Below are positions 34,440-50,643 of a stretch of 64,000 nucleotides of DNA, one piece after another (the first letter of the stretch is position 1; each line of letters begins with the position of its first letter). Source of the DNA: Hormiphora californensis (lineage: Eukaryota > Ctenophora > Tentaculata > Cydippida > Pleurobrachiidae); NCBI GenBank assembly GCA_020137815.1, contig CM035357.1:3816496-3880495 (forward strand), given 5' to 3'. The position numbers were made by a program, and so were the translations under genes. A model generated the notes under the pieces. It searched no databases. It saw only the letters and a list, made by a program, of their open reading frames with translations, and had not been told where the DNA came from.

Positions 34440-37400
34440 ATGGTGCATTTGGCGGTGTTCAGGCCAGCATCAGCCACCCGATCCTCATCAGCCCGTTCTA
34501 GCACGTGTCCCAGCACGTGCAGTAGCAACAGAACTCAGATTACACGTGTATACGAAGAGGTGAGAGCTTCTGAAGTAGGTAGGGGTAAAATGTGGGTTTG
34601 AAATTAAGGGATTTTGTTCCATCATAATTTCATAAATAATTTGCCAGTGCGAGTTCTCCATCCTGCAAGCTTCTTGGAATGAGACTTGGGAACCTTTAAT
34701 TTAACATTTTGGCCTAATTACTAATCACTATAATTACCCCACTACTCAGGACAGATCACGTGGCTCATCGCAGTGCATACAAGACCCCTTATCGCACCAC
34801 TTCTGGAAGAGAGCGGAGCAGAGAAACAAAGCCAGGGACAAACAAAGCGTCTTCGATAGACTCTCACGACCTAAGTACAGTTGGACCCCGATTTACCGGG
34901 ATGCTCGGGGGAAGGGTTTTGCCCAGTAAATTTAATCGGGGTCCAACTCTAATCCAAGTTTTTGGTGGTGATCATGGTGCGTGTATTTGACACAAAATCT
35001 CTAAGCTCTCTCTCTCTCCTCTCTTTGTTCCAAATCCATATTTTACAATTCTTGCAGGACATGCCCGGCTGAGTTGACCAAGAAAAGGGCGGAAGTTGCC
35101 CGGTCATCACTCTCCCTCTCACCACGGAGTAGAGAATTCCAAAGGAGCCTAAATTATTGTCCCAGCTCTAGGTCGGGGCTTGAGGTCGGCCAAAATGCGT
35201 GGGTACAAAATGGTTCATCAATAAATAATGGTAATTCTGCTTTTTGAGATGTTCAGAATCCTAGGGACTCAGTGTGTGTGTGTTTGGGTGGCAATGTAGT
35301 ATTTTTCTACGCATATGCGATGTCGGTGTATTTGTATGTTGTTACCTAGCAACCACATATGGTAACCACCCCCCTCCCGTCCCAGGTGGCACCCCTCCTG
35401 CTGCAGCAGTGACCCAGCAAAGACCGAGTTTGCTGATCTCACGACCTGACTCAGCAGCACCCACTTTTAACCACACTGAGGATAAAACACGATTATCTCC
35501 AGATAACCAGAAATCTTCGCACGCCAAGGTAACTGCACTGTCTGGCGCCGAACCGATCTAAGCGCACTGTTGAGAATCAAAACAGGGCCTGTCAACGTAC
35601 CAGACAGTGTAACCAGGAAAAGGGAGCCGCGTATACGATATATATATCGTATAGCTGCATGTTCGGGCATTTGATCCAATCCCATGACTCAATCTCAATC
35701 CTTATCAATCTCATTAAATATCACATTACAATTAAAATTAATTGTCACAGTGCATTGGCGTGACCCTATTCGGCATTCGCGCGAGAACCGCGGTCAGAGA
35801 ATATTCATATTGGCCTGCCAAATTGGTACCCATGGTAATATTTGTACTGCAGCAGGTTCCCAACAAAAGGACAAAGAGATGTCAGAGTGCCCCAGCAGCC
35901 TCATTAGCCTCCTCTCAAGTTGTCCGACCCTGCAGTCCATATCATCTGAAGTGCTTGCAGGATCTACAATTTTATAGTCAAGTAAGTTTAAACCCCTTCC
36001 AATGGAACGATGGGTTAAAAGAACACCCCCGCCTACTTATGCCAATTTTTACCCCATATAGACCACTTTATAAAGTAGTTATAAAGTGACCATTAATTGA
36101 CAATAAAGCTTTATTGTCAATTAATGGTCACTTTATAACTATTAACTACTTTATGTCAAATTGTTATAAATTATGACCTCTTAATTTACCACTACATTTG
36201 CCAGCTACCCGAAGCACGAGTTTACATAGGCAACGAGGAAGAGGCACGGACTATGGTTCGGGAGAAAGTGAAGACAAGTCGGGAGGTCTTGGTGGCAGTT
36301 CTAAATAGCCCCAAGATAGTACCAGAACTCTTCCAACGGGGACTTTTTAGTCAGGTAATGGTTCATGTGTTGATTGGACAAGTTAGACTCGCTGGATATT
36401 ATTGGTTTCTTCCAATAATATCCAGCGAGTCTATCTTGTCCAATCAACACATGAACTATTATCTATCATGAGACTCAATAATTTAGTCAAGCAATACGTT
36501 ATTTATTTTTACTCAGGAGGAGGTGTTGAAAGTCTTGGATCTCCCTACAAAACAGTCCCAAAATAGGAAAGTGATTAATATTCTGGTGACGAAACCTCCC
36601 TACATAGCTCACTCAATACTTCAGGTTTGTTTGTTTAACCGGGAGTTTTTTCCCGCTTTGGAGTTACTTTGGAAAACAATTTGTACTACAAATCAAAGCT
36701 GTGCAGTTTGACTCTGAGTCATCAAATCCCATTCCATCCTGTCAGGCCAATGCTCTGACCGCGGTTCTCAATTAGGGTCAGGTCTGACAGATTCCATCCT
36801 AGGTTATTCGGGTAAGACAGGCCATCTTCAGAGACCTGCTAGAGGTGAAAGGGATGGACGAGTTTATAACCCGGTTGGAATTAGAAAAGTATGGGGAGAA
36901 GGCATGCGAGGCTCTGAAACACCTTTCTGATTCCCATCCAACGGGTAATTGTTTATTACACGGATTTAAATTGTATGATAGACACTGCTTAACTTTACCA
37001 ATTGCTTTACCAATTTTCTTTACCAACTTAGGTTGTTCCCTATGGATTTCCAGGTCTTCGATCGATCCTGTCCAATATTTTCTGTTTCATTTCTAGGTAT
37101 TCGATCCTGTCCAATATGTCTGAAAGAAATGAAAAGAAGAAGAAAGACCAGTGAGAGGACACTGGTACAGAAAACTAACCAGCAGCAACAGTCACTCAGT
37201 CCAAACAAAATACCAAAACCAACCTCCCGACCACTCTCAGAGTAAGTTATTTCAGGAAAATATTTTGCCTGTCATATTTATAAAATTTGATTCCCACGAT
37301 AACCACCCACGATAACCACCCCCAGTCATAAGATTTGATTCCCATGGTAACCACCGGCCCTGTCACCTAGTAACCACCACCTTCCTACTTTTTAAGTAGG

Positions 37401-37832
37401 AGCGGAGGTCTTCCACCCCTGGCCCTCTACTTCCTTCAGCTGTCATGACATCATGTGATTCACATATTCCCACCCACCCGGCCCAGATTTTCCCATCTGT
37501 AACTACTACTGCACTACTACAGCATATAGCCTGTATCATACAATTTTATTCTCACGGAAACCATCTTCCCCCCCCCCTTCCCTGTCCCATCTTCACCCCC
37601 GTCAGTGTCATACCTCGCGGTAACCACCATTTCTATCTACCTCTGTCAATGACATCACCATCTTCCTCCCACCTGCAGATCCGAGAAGCGGCGTTTGATA
37701 AACAACTTGTGGACGATTAGGGAGATCCAAGTGCTGCCCCCTGCTGCTGCTACAGAGTCTGAAGACGAGCCTTGGCTGAGCGTGCTACGGGCTGAACCTT
37801 CAATCATTGGGAACATATATTCATACACATGA
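34440..37832 (+). CDS. CARD-like domain protein (10 exons)
   Basis: Exons chain in phase: 34440-34559, 34750-34874, 35058-35230, 35386-35528, 35853-35981, 36205-36354, 36517-36624, 36803-36944, 37097-37241, 37679-37832 (TGA), about 462 residues. The N-terminal half is Ser/Arg/Pro-rich and probably disordered (SQCIQDPLSHHFWKRAEQRN, QSVFDRLSRPK). The middle (EVLVAVLNSPKIVPELFQRG, LFSQEEVLKVLDLPTKQSQN, RKVINILVTKPPYIAHSILQ) has the length and heptad pattern of a CARD/death-fold six-helix bundle. It is followed by another helical segment and a basic CPICLKEMKRRRK. An AATAAA lies at 37945. The function is inferred only as a death-fold adaptor; the start codon is the first ATG in its exon and an upstream exon is possible. 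Confidence 0.6.
34878..34949. mobile_element. Tigger/pogo-like MITE abutting a splice donor
   Basis: TA-CAGTTGGACCCCGATTTACC pairs with AATCGGGGTCCAACT. The donor of the CARD-gene exon ending 34874 is GTACAG, so its TA is the target site and CAG is the element's first three bases. Confidence 0.75.
35540..35610. mobile_element. CTGTCTGGCGC-type inverted-repeat element, copy 4
   Basis: ACTGTCTGGCGCCGAACCGA at the left and ACGTACCAGACAGTGTA at the right, with GAGAATCAAAAC in the centre. It lies just after the donor at 35529 of the CARD-like gene. Confidence 0.65.
36064..36156. repeat. Palindromic hairpin in a CARD-gene intron
   Basis: TAAAGTAGTTATAAAGTGAC through CAATAAAGCTTTATTG to its complement; arms of about 40 bases with very few mismatches. 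Probably a small palindromic transposon. Confidence 0.85.
36360..36454. repeat. Palindromic hairpin immediately after a splice donor
   Basis: GTTCATGTGTTGATTGGACA at the left pairs with the complement at the right around TTGGTTTCTTCCAA; arms of about 45 bases with only one or two mismatches. It begins five bases inside the intron that follows the exon 36205-36354, so the pre-mRNA would fold next to the 5' splice site. Confidence 0.85.
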
Positions 37833-38129
37833 TGATTGAGACTTGAAGATTATGAAGATCAGCCACCCTGAAAGATAGAGAGGGACTGAGAAGTGAGAGA
37901 GTTTACCGAAAGGCAAAAGTGTTGACCCGGCCCGGTTCTAACACAATAAAGATGCAATTCAAACGGAAGACTCTTTATAAATCCGTTGTATTAATTGATT
38001 AGGGTCCTGACGAAAACTAAAAACCATAGTACCTTTATTCATAAGTATATGGTGTAAGTTATTAACTTGAAATGTTGATTGTTTACAATTTTAATTTTTA
38101 GGTAGCAAAGAAATAACGTTTATCAGACT

Positions 38130-41045
38130 CAATGACAGGGTGGGACAAGACAGACAGTGACAGGTTGGATAAAGACAGACAGTAACAAACAGAGACATGT
38201 TGGGACAAGACAGACACTGACAAACAGTGACAGGGTGGGACAAGACAGACAGAGACAAACAGTGACAGGGTGGGACAAGACAGACAAAGACAGACAATGA
38301 CAAGGTGGGACAAGACAGACACTGAAAAACAATGACAGGGTGGGACAAGACAGACACTGACAGACAGAGACAGGGTGGGACAAGACAGACAGTGACATGT
38401 TGGGACAAGACAGACAGTGACAGGTTGGGACAAGACAGACAGTGACATGTTGGGACAAGACAGACAGAGACAGGGTAGGACAAGACAGACAGAGACAAAC
38501 ATTGACAGGGTGAGACAAGAAAGACAGAGACAAACAATGACAGGTTGGGACAAGACAAACAATGAAAGGTTGGGACAAGACAGACACTGACAAACAATGA
38601 CAGGTTGGGACAAGACAGACAGTGACAGGTTGGGACAAGACAGACACTGACAAACAGTGACAGGGTGGGACAAGACAGACAGAGACAAACAATGACAGGG
38701 TGGGACAAGACAGACACTGACAAACAGTGACAGGGTGAGACAAGAAAGACAGAGACAAACAGTGACAGGGTGGGACAAGACAGACACTGACAAACAATGA
38801 CAGGGTGGGACAAGACAGACACTGACAGACAGAGACAGGGTGGGACAAGACAGGCAGTGACAAACAGGGACAGGTTGGGACAAGACAAACAATGACAGGG
38901 TGGGACAAGACAGACACTGACAAACAATGACAGGGTGGGACAAGACAGACAGAGACAAACAATGACAGGTGGAGACAAGACAGACACTGACAAACAGTGA
39001 AAGGGTGGGACAAGACAGACAGAGACAAACAATGACAGGTGGAGACAAGACAGACAGAGACAAACAATGAAAGGGTGGGACAAGACAGACAGAGACAAAC
39101 AATGACAGGTGGAGACAAGACAGACACTGACAAACAGTGAAAGGGTGGGACAAGACAGACAGAGACAAACAGGGACAGGGTGAGACAAGAAAGACAGAGA
39201 CAAACAGGGACAGGTTGGGACAAGACAGACACTGACAAACAATGACAGGGTGGGACAAGACAGACACTGACAAACAGTGACAGGGTGGGACAAGAAAGAC
39301 AGAGACAAACAGGGACAGGTTGGGACAAGACAGACACTGACAAACAATGACAGGGTGGGACAAGACAGACACTGACAAACAATGACAGGGTGGGACAAGA
39401 CAGACACTGACAGACAGAGACAGGGTGGGACAAGACAGGCAGTGACAAACAGGGACAGGTTGGGACAAGACAGACACTGACAAACAGTGAAAGGGTGGGA
39501 CAAGACAGACAGAGACAGGGTGGGACAAGACAGACACTGACAAACAGTGAAAGGGTGGGACAAGACAGACAGTGACAGGTTGGATAAAGACAGACAGTAA
39601 CAAACAGAGACATGTTGGGACAAGACAGACACTGACAAACAGTGACAGGGTGGGACAAGACAGACAGAGACAAACAGTGACAGGGTGGGACAAGACAGAC
39701 AAAGACAGACAATGACAAGGTGGGACAAGACAGACACTGAAAAACAATGACAGGGTGGGACAAGACAGACACTGACAGACAGAGACAGGGTGGGACAAGA
39801 CAGACAGTGACATGTTGGGACAAGACAGACAGTGACAGGTTGGGACAAGACAGACAGTGACATGTTGGGACAAGACAGACAGAGACAGGGTAGGACAAGA
39901 CAGACAGAGACAAACATTGACAGGGTGAGACAAGACAGACAGTGACAGGTTGGGACAAGACAGACACTGACAAACAGTGACAGGTTGGGACAAGACAGAC
40001 AGAGACAAACAATGACAGGTGGAGACAAGACAGACAGAGACAGGGTGGGACAAGACAGACATTGACAAACAGTGACAGGTTGGGACAAGACAGACACTGA
40101 CAAACAGTGAAAGGGTGGGACAAGACAGACAGAGACAAACAATGACAGGTGGAGACAAGACAGACAGAGACAGGGTGGGACAAGACAGACAGAGACAGGG
40201 TGGGACAAGACAGACACTGACAAACAGTGAAAGGGTGGGACAAGACAGACAGAGACAAACAGTGACATGTTGAGACAAGACAGACAGAGACAAACAATGA
40301 CAGGTTGGGACAAGACAGACAGAGACAGGTTGGGACAAGACAGACACTGACAAACAGTGACAGGGTGGGACAAGACAGACACTGAAAAACTGTGACAGGG
40401 TGGGACAAGACAGACACTGACAAACAGTGAAAGGGTGGGACAAGACAGACAGAGACAAACAATGACAGGTGGAGACAAGACAGACAGAGACAAACAGTGA
40501 CAGGGTGGGACAAGACAGACACTGACAAACAGTGACAGGGTGGGACAAGACAGACACTGACAAACAGGGACAGGGTGGGACAAGACAGACACTGACAAAC
40601 AGTGACAGGGTGGGACAAGACAGACACTGACAAACAGTGACAGGGTGGGACAAGACAGACACTGACAAACAGTGACAGGTTGGGACAAGACAGACACTGA
40701 CAAACAGGGACAGGGTGGGACAAGACAGATACTGACAAACAGTGACAGGGTGGGACAAGACAGACAGAGACAGACAGAGACAGGGTGGGACAAGACAGAC
40801 ACTGAAAAACAGGGACAGGGTGGGACAAGACAAACAATGACAGGGTGGGACAAGACAGACACTGACAAACAGTAACAGGGTGGGACAAGACAGACACTGG
40901 CAAACAGGGACAGGTTGGGACAAGACAGACAGAGTCAGGGTGGGACAAGACAGACACTGACAAACAGTGACAGGGTGGGACAAGACAGACAGAGATATTT
41001 TGGGACAAGACAGGCAGTGACAAAATGACAAGACAGACAAGGACA
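38130..41045. repeat. 2.9 kb minisatellite, 35-bp and 25-bp units
   Basis: Units such as GACAGGGTGGGACAAGACAG + ACACTGACAAACAGT (35 bases) alternate with shorter 25-base forms built from GACAGACAGT. A block of about 380 bases at 38141 recurs at about 39551, a higher-order duplication. All three minus frames are open for about 925-1101 codons because neither the unit nor its phase shifts create stops. The encoded SVLSHPVTVCQCLSCPTLSL motif appears in every frame, which argues against a protein. Confidence 0.95.
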
Positions 41046-41716
41046 ATAAATGTCTGTCAAGGGAGCTGGAAAAACATTTGAGATTGGGTACAAGAACTCG
41101 TTCATTTGAGGCAGCGACATAGCACGTGTCATTCCAGTTCATACAACAGATTTTCAGTTGACGCGAGCTAGAGGAGCATATATAATGATGCCCAAATAAG
41201 GTCAAAATGCACAGTAAACTAGTGCGCGAGGAAAGAACGTGTACCCAATCGATCATTATAGAAGGAAAACACGTTGGATTTACTTGGCTACAAAATAGAT
41301 AGTATTCTCTCTGTGATGGAATTGAGAGAGTTAACACAACTTTAAACTGATTCAACAGTGAAGTAGTATACTTTCCTCTTTCATTTATTTGTTTTTCAAT
41401 CATATTTTATTTGTAATTTCCCTCCATCAAATCTCCCTGAGACAATTTATTGCTCGGCAAGTGTCTCACACATCTATCACGATATGAGGGAGAATGAATG
41501 TACTGGGAATGAATCGACACTCAACTATTAGAGAATGAATATACTGGGAGAAGAGACCTAATATTGTAACATACAATGAGCATATCTATCTATCTAGGCA
41601 TTATATCTCAGCTCGTTCAAGTATATTAAGGCCTCTCATAGGTGCAAATATTAGTGAATTTTACAAAATATCTGGTTCAGTAGTATAGAAAAAGGGTCCC
41701 TTGTTAGATCAAAATC
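41046..41716. other. Flank between minisatellite and kinase gene
   Basis: AT-rich, no supported coding. It would contain the 3' untranslated region of the downstream minus-strand kinase. Confidence 0.4.
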
Positions 41717-43645
<1,929 letters not shown>

Positions 43646-44799
43646 TCACTGAAATATAGGACATGCATTTATACATGCTGCAAAGCAAAAGTAGCAAGGA
43701 TTTGCGCTATAGAAGAATTTTAATCAAGTGATCCTACCTGGAAGAGCTGTTTGGTTTCAGCCCAAACCTCCTCAGGGGATCCATTAGCATTGATCCTTCG
43801 CAGCAGATCTCGGCCCTTGAAGATGTTAATAACGGCAGTGGTTGAGGTGTTGTATGTGGCGATCCTCTTGCGGAAACTTTCCGGGTTGTCATCAGCCCTG
43901 TAAGGGAGAGGAAGGGAGTTACCCGGTAGAGAGAAAGCGGGGAGGAAGGGGAGTCAGTACACAAAGAGGGGGGGGAGGAAGTTGATGTAATGGGGGATTC
44001 CTGAAACCAAACTAGATGGGGAAGTACCAGAAGGACAAGGGAAAACCAAGTTGTGATTAGTGTATCAAAATACAGGAAAAGAAACGACAAATAATCTAAA
44101 AACTAGAACCAGACACCACCTATAAAATTCGATTGGCACACTTCCAAGAAATGGATACTGTTCAAATGAGGTGACTCGACAGTACTCAGTACTCAGCGTG
44201 GGTAGCAAGAGAGGGAAAGGGGACATATTTTACAAGAGAGGGAAAGGGTATGTTTCTGATAACAAACTAGCCCCATGCCTGAGAGGTTCGAGAGGGGAGA
44301 GGAGAGGTGGCCTTACCAGGGGAGAGGGAAGGTGGTCTCACCTGAGGTTCAATAAGGGAAAGAAGAGGGTTGGTTCCACCTGGGTGATGGAGAAGGGTAA
44401 TGTAATCTCACCTGTTTTGGTTTCGAGCCATGGCCCGTTTCAGACACTCCTCTTCATCACAATCAAAGTACAGCATGAACTGGGTGTTCATCTTGCCAGT
44501 TGCAGTCATGGCGCTCTCCCATCCAGCAAGATTAGGCTCATCTCGGGGAAATCCATCGATAAGAACCTTCTTTACACCCGAACTGAAAAACGAAATAGGG
44601 GGAATATTTAGTAGGGACAGAACTGAAAACAATAAGGGGAGGATTTAGTAGGGACAGAACTAAAAACAATAAGGGGCTCTGAAGTATCATAATTCGAATG
44701 GATAGGACTGAAAAGAAAGCATCCTAACAAAGATTGTGTGTGAGTAGTGAGGGGAGCCAGATGTTCCATATAGCGAGGTGGCAATGGCATAAGAAATAT

Positions 44800-45284
44800 T
44801 ACTGTAAAACTAGATATTTTCGAGGCCATTAATTTTCGCGATTCGATCAAAATTGACTTTTTTCGCGATTTTAATTTTCGTTAATCCCACTGCTACCCCC
44901 ATTTCACGGTCCTAGTCTATTGTCTAATTACGCCAAGAGTGCAGTCATCATTGCCATGAGACACCAGACCTGCTTGGCGTAGACCAATGAAATGTGAGCA
45001 TTTTCTCATTGCTGATTGGCTCTAAGAGATAGCCAATCAGGGATGAGACAGAAAATGCTCACATCTCATTGGCTTACAACTCCTACTGAATCCCTTGCTA
45101 CGTATAAGAGCAGTGGTCACATGACCATTATTAACACTACTCCCATCTACATAGGAAATAATTTGCACGAGCTTTCTGTAAAAAATCGTCCAAAATATTT
45201 TCGCGGAATTAATTTTCGCGGATTTTCCAGCCAAAAATAAAGAGCGAAAATAAAAATCTCACGAAAATTAGTAGTTTTACAGTA
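44800..45284. mobile_element. Tc1/mariner-type MITE with TACTGTAAAACTA ends
   Basis: Inverted ends TACTGTAAAACTAGATATTT and ...AATTAGTAGTTTTACAGTA, with subterminal TTTTCGCG repeats on both sides (AATTTTCGCGATT, CGCGGAATTAATTTTCGCGG). TA flanks. About 485 bases, non-coding, in an intron of kinase copy B. Confidence 0.8.
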
Positions 45285-45508
45285 TACTGGTATGACTGTG
45301 AGCTAGAGATGTAGAGATGTAAAGCGGTTCTAAGATGAGTTAATAAAGTGAGTCTGTGTAGTGCGTGCATGTTAGATCAAGATCAGGGGGAGAGAGAAGG
45401 AGAGGAAGAGAAATAGAAAACGAAGAGATAAAAACTAAAAAAACAGATAGTCACTACAGCCGCGATTCAGACTGTGTAATGTGTGAAAATGCAGCCCAGT
45501 TAATAATT

Positions 45509-46112
45509 GGGGGGGGGGGGGGGTCCAGCCCTAAAAAAAGCTAAGCTAACGGCCAAAATCAGGGTACCTTTAGCTTTTTTAGCTTTTTTTAGCTTTTTTT
45601 AGCTTTTTTTAGCCTTTTTTAGCTTTTTTTAGCTTTATTTAGCTTTTTTTAGCTTTTTTAAGGCTAAAAAAAGATAATAAAAAAAAAAGCTAAAAAAATT
45701 GGAGTTTTTAGTGATCATAATAGGTTCGAATCCCGTGACGCCAAGTTTTTAAAACTTTTATTCTTATAACGTTTTATAGCGTTTTTTGAACTTTTTTAAA
45801 ACTATTTTTATCAAATTTGAAATATTTTTATCGAAAAATTCTCCAGAAAATGGCAGTAGGGTGATACAGAAATTGATATGTATGGACATAAACGCAGATT
45901 ATGGTAAAAAATGTGCAGGAAATGAACAATGCAGTCATAGACTTCCGAAGGTGAAAATTTAATGGAAAATTTAGTGTCAGATGAATGCTGAAAAAAACAT
46001 AAAAAGTAGGGCTAAAAAAAGCTAAAAAAAGCTAAAAAAGCTAAAAAAGCTAAATAAAAAACGCTACGACCAAAATCAGGTACCTTTAGCTTTTTTTAGG
46101 GCTGGACCCCCC
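45509..46112. mobile_element. GGGGTCCAGCCCTAAAAA inverted-repeat element
   Basis: The ends are GGGGGTCCAGCCCTAAAAAA and TTTTTTTAGGGCTGGACCCC; next to each lies GGCCAAAATCAGGGTACCTT or its near copy, and then runs of AGCTTTTTTT. The interior has GGTTCGAATCCC (45723-45734), identical to a tRNA B box, but no complete tRNA fold. A 75-base miniature of the same family is at 59997-60085. Confidence 0.8.
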
Positions 46113-46737
46113 ACCATAATGGAAATTTCACTACTGGTAGTGAGAGATTGCACATTGCATGTGTGTGCAAACTGCAAAATCGAATCGGCGAATAAGAAAT
46201 GAGGTAGAAGATAAATATTGGGATAGAGAAAGGGAGAGAGAGAGATGAGAGATGGAGTAGAGAGAGACGGACGAGAGAGATTGAGAGATGAGAGAGAAGG
46301 AGAGAGATGAGTAAGGAAGGAAGAGGAGGGAGAAGAGAGAGGAAGTAAGTAGCTCGTGAGTCTAATGAACTGAGACAAAGTATCTCATGCCGCTTTATCT
46401 CTCCCTTTCTCTACCTCTCTCTCACACCCACACAGTCTCTCTCACTCTCTTCCCGCCCATGCTACTAACACAAACAGTGCAATGTTGATCTACCATCAAA
46501 TTTACTACTTGCATGGGATGCACGAATTATGTACATATCTAAATATATGAGGATATTTATAGAATTTCTATCAACATTCATGACCTGATAGTGTCAGTCT
46601 TGTGAGGCGCCAATATTATTGCATGCATACCTGCTGCCAGGTACTAATTAGGGACTATGTACTAGGAAGGGACGCTAGCTATCAATAATTAGTTGGAGAG
46701 GGGCTGGCTATAGCTTACCTGACAATGGCTTTCTCTA

Positions 46738-48131
<1,394 letters not shown>

Positions 48132-48255
48132 TTAAGGTGTAGTTAGTCACAGAACTCTGAAAGCTTCTGAAATATTGACTTTTGATTTTTAGTTGTTTTC
48201 CTTTTCGATAACTTGATTGCGAGACCCCCTCTTCACTCCCTCTCTCTCTCGGTTA

Positions 48256-48378
<123 letters not shown>

Positions 48379-48601
48379 CTACGTGTGGTTTGTGGTTAGA
48401 GAGAGAGAGGAGAGAGACGAGAGAAGAAGTAGAGCCATTGGAGACATAATACCCAGGTAGAAGCACAGAAACGTAGAGTGAGCAGGAAACCGGAGATGTG
48501 AGGAGCCTTCACAGCCACCCGGGCGGGACGACCCGAACGTGAGCGGTGTGGTACCATCGAAAGAGAGTAGAGAGATGGAGAGAGAGGAGAGAGAGACGGA
48601 G

Positions 48602-48632
<31 letters not shown>

Positions 48633-48960
48633 GGGAGAGAGGAGGAGAGAGAGAGGGGAGAGACGGGATGAGAGTGATAGAGATAGAGTAGGAGGATAGA
48701 GAGATAGAGAAAGCTGAAAGAGATAGAGTAGAAGGATAGATGAATAAGTGTCATAGAGACCACAGGTCTTTCAGTGGTAACTTGGGGTAACTGACGTAAA
48801 GGGGGAAAACAAAAATTAAAAGGGAGTTAAAAAATCTCAATCAAACAAAGTTAGCAATTACATTTAAACCATAGATCGGAAAAGATATTAGAGGAGAGAT
48901 GATGTGTTGTATACACAGTCACAATCAACACCCACATCAAATAATGGGTACTGGTGTAAG

Positions 48961-48963
48961 CTA

Positions 48964-48994
<31 letters not shown>

Positions 48995-49018
48995 ATCTTC
49001 TCTCTCTCTCTCTCTCCT

Positions 49019-49079
<61 letters not shown>

Positions 49080-49080
49080 A
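48961..49080. repeat. (TC)n microsatellite
   Basis: TC tract with occasional TTTC; open frames through it are artefacts. Confidence 0.95.
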
Positions 49081-49163
49081 TTCTCCCCAGAACGCCCCCA
49101 CGTTTCACACGAAATACACGACACAAGACACACAAGATCTGAATTCTAAACCAGCAAGAGTTC

Positions 49164-50643
49164 TCAGTTGGCAGGTTGTTGAAGCGTCAGGGTCACTTTA
49201 ACTGTAGGTATCATTTCAATCTGAAACGAGGCAAATTCTCAAATTCCCCTGATAAACTTCACTATATAAACTTAAAAAATTCAGTTAACTATTGATTTGT
49301 TTTACCTCAGCTGCAACAGAGCATGGTAGCCCAAAGTTGGGAAAGGGACCCTTGACGACTCCACAGGTAAAAGCTACATACATCTCGCCCCTCTGTTTAT
49401 ATTGGTCACTCTGAAACAAGTATTGATAAAATTCTAATATTTTATGGTTGAAAATAATAATTATAAGCAGCAATTGTGTGTGTGAAGTTACACATTTCTA
49501 TGTGGTTGGGTGACGCGCAATTCAAGCTCGTGCAACAAATGCTGAAACTGCATACTTTACTAATTCTGGACACTGCGCGCGGGACAAAGTTTGGGATTTG
49601 TGAGTGCCTGGCTTCATCATAAACATGATAAATAAAATAAAGAAATCAGAAATCAGAGGACCATGGTACGCTTTGAATTGTTAATTAACATGAAAGTCTA
49701 TTACCTGACTAACACGAGTTAGAAATCTGAATCTGTTATCTTGAATAACGAAGGTGCCAGTATGATTCGTTTTCAAGTTGTCTGCCTGCTTTCTAAACAC
49801 CATGTTCCAAAGGTCCTAAACGGGAGAGAGAGGTAGGGGTTGGTAACGAAATTAACCCTCCGTGCAAGCTCACTATACAGCGTATTAGGGTTGGTAACGA
49901 AGTTACCCCTCCCTTGCCGGCGCGGCGTGCGAAGCACGCCAAACGAAGGCCGCGAAGCTAAACAGAGTGTGAGGTGTCTTCGATACCAAGTATTAGGGGT
50001 GACTTCGTAACTGAAGGTAGGGGGAAGTTTGAATATATTTGAAGGGTGTGAGAACTGTATAGAAACCAGTGGTAGTAAACACTAAATTCTAAGTTGTAAT
50101 TACAATAATAAGTTGTAAGTATATTAATAAGCTGTAATTATATTAGTTATTGTAATTATGTATGTACAACTTACCTTACAAATATATTTCACAATATCAA
50201 CATCCTCTTTAACCCTAGCTTCCTCCTTGGTCGCTTTTTCAATCAGACTAAACCCCACCCTGTATCCCATCTTCTCCATACACTGTATAACGTTCTCCCT
50301 TCCGTGGGTCTCCTGGATTTGAGATGGATGGAGAATATTTGGGGCGAATAATAATTCGAAATTATTTCCAATTGACATGTACCGGTGATAGTGCACGCCC
50401 GGAAGGTGGCCCACCGCTCTCGTTATCATGTGTTTATATGGGCGAATAATAATTAATTATTAAATAACAAAAACGCTTGGTAACAACATATAACTAGCAG
50501 GGATTCACCATGGTAACCACTCTAATCAAATATCAATCAACTAATAGTACACAATGGGATGGTGTGTTGGAGTTATTTACCTCAAAATATTTTATCATCT
50601 GGTGATGGAGGCCGTCAAACAGACTATCAGGAGCATACGTCAT
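49164..50643 (-). CDS. TRAPPC6: TRAPPC6 (TRAPP complex subunit 6), complete
   Basis: A core subunit of the TRAPP tethering complexes that activate Rab1-type GTPases in ER-Golgi and intra-Golgi traffic; cytosolic/Golgi-associated. Five exons: 50643-50581, 50312-50175, 49815-49705, 49410-49306, 49220-49164, all phase 0, 157 residues, the usual family length. Diagnostic blocks are MEKMGYRVGFSLIEKATKEE, VDIVKYICKDLWNMVFRKQA, DNLKTNHTGTFVIQDNRFRF and YVAFTCGVVKGPFPNFGLPC, each aligning to human TRAPPC6A/B. The N-terminus MTYAPDSLFDGLHHQMIKYF matches the family's first helix. All splice sites are GT-AG. Confidence 0.95.

Noticed and set aside
38130-41045. CRISPR-like array
   Set aside because: Units are contiguous and variable with no unique spacers, no cas genes, and the DNA is eukaryotic.
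38091-41403. Minus-strand proteins of 925-1101 residues rich in Ser/Cys/Val/Leu
   Set aside because: All three frames are open and repeat the same words, because the 35-bp satellite unit has no stop in any frame. No start context, splice sites or flanking coding signal.
45720-45745. A tRNA gene suggested by GGTTCGAATCCC
   Set aside because: The T stem does not pair fully and no acceptor, D or anticodon arms are found upstream.
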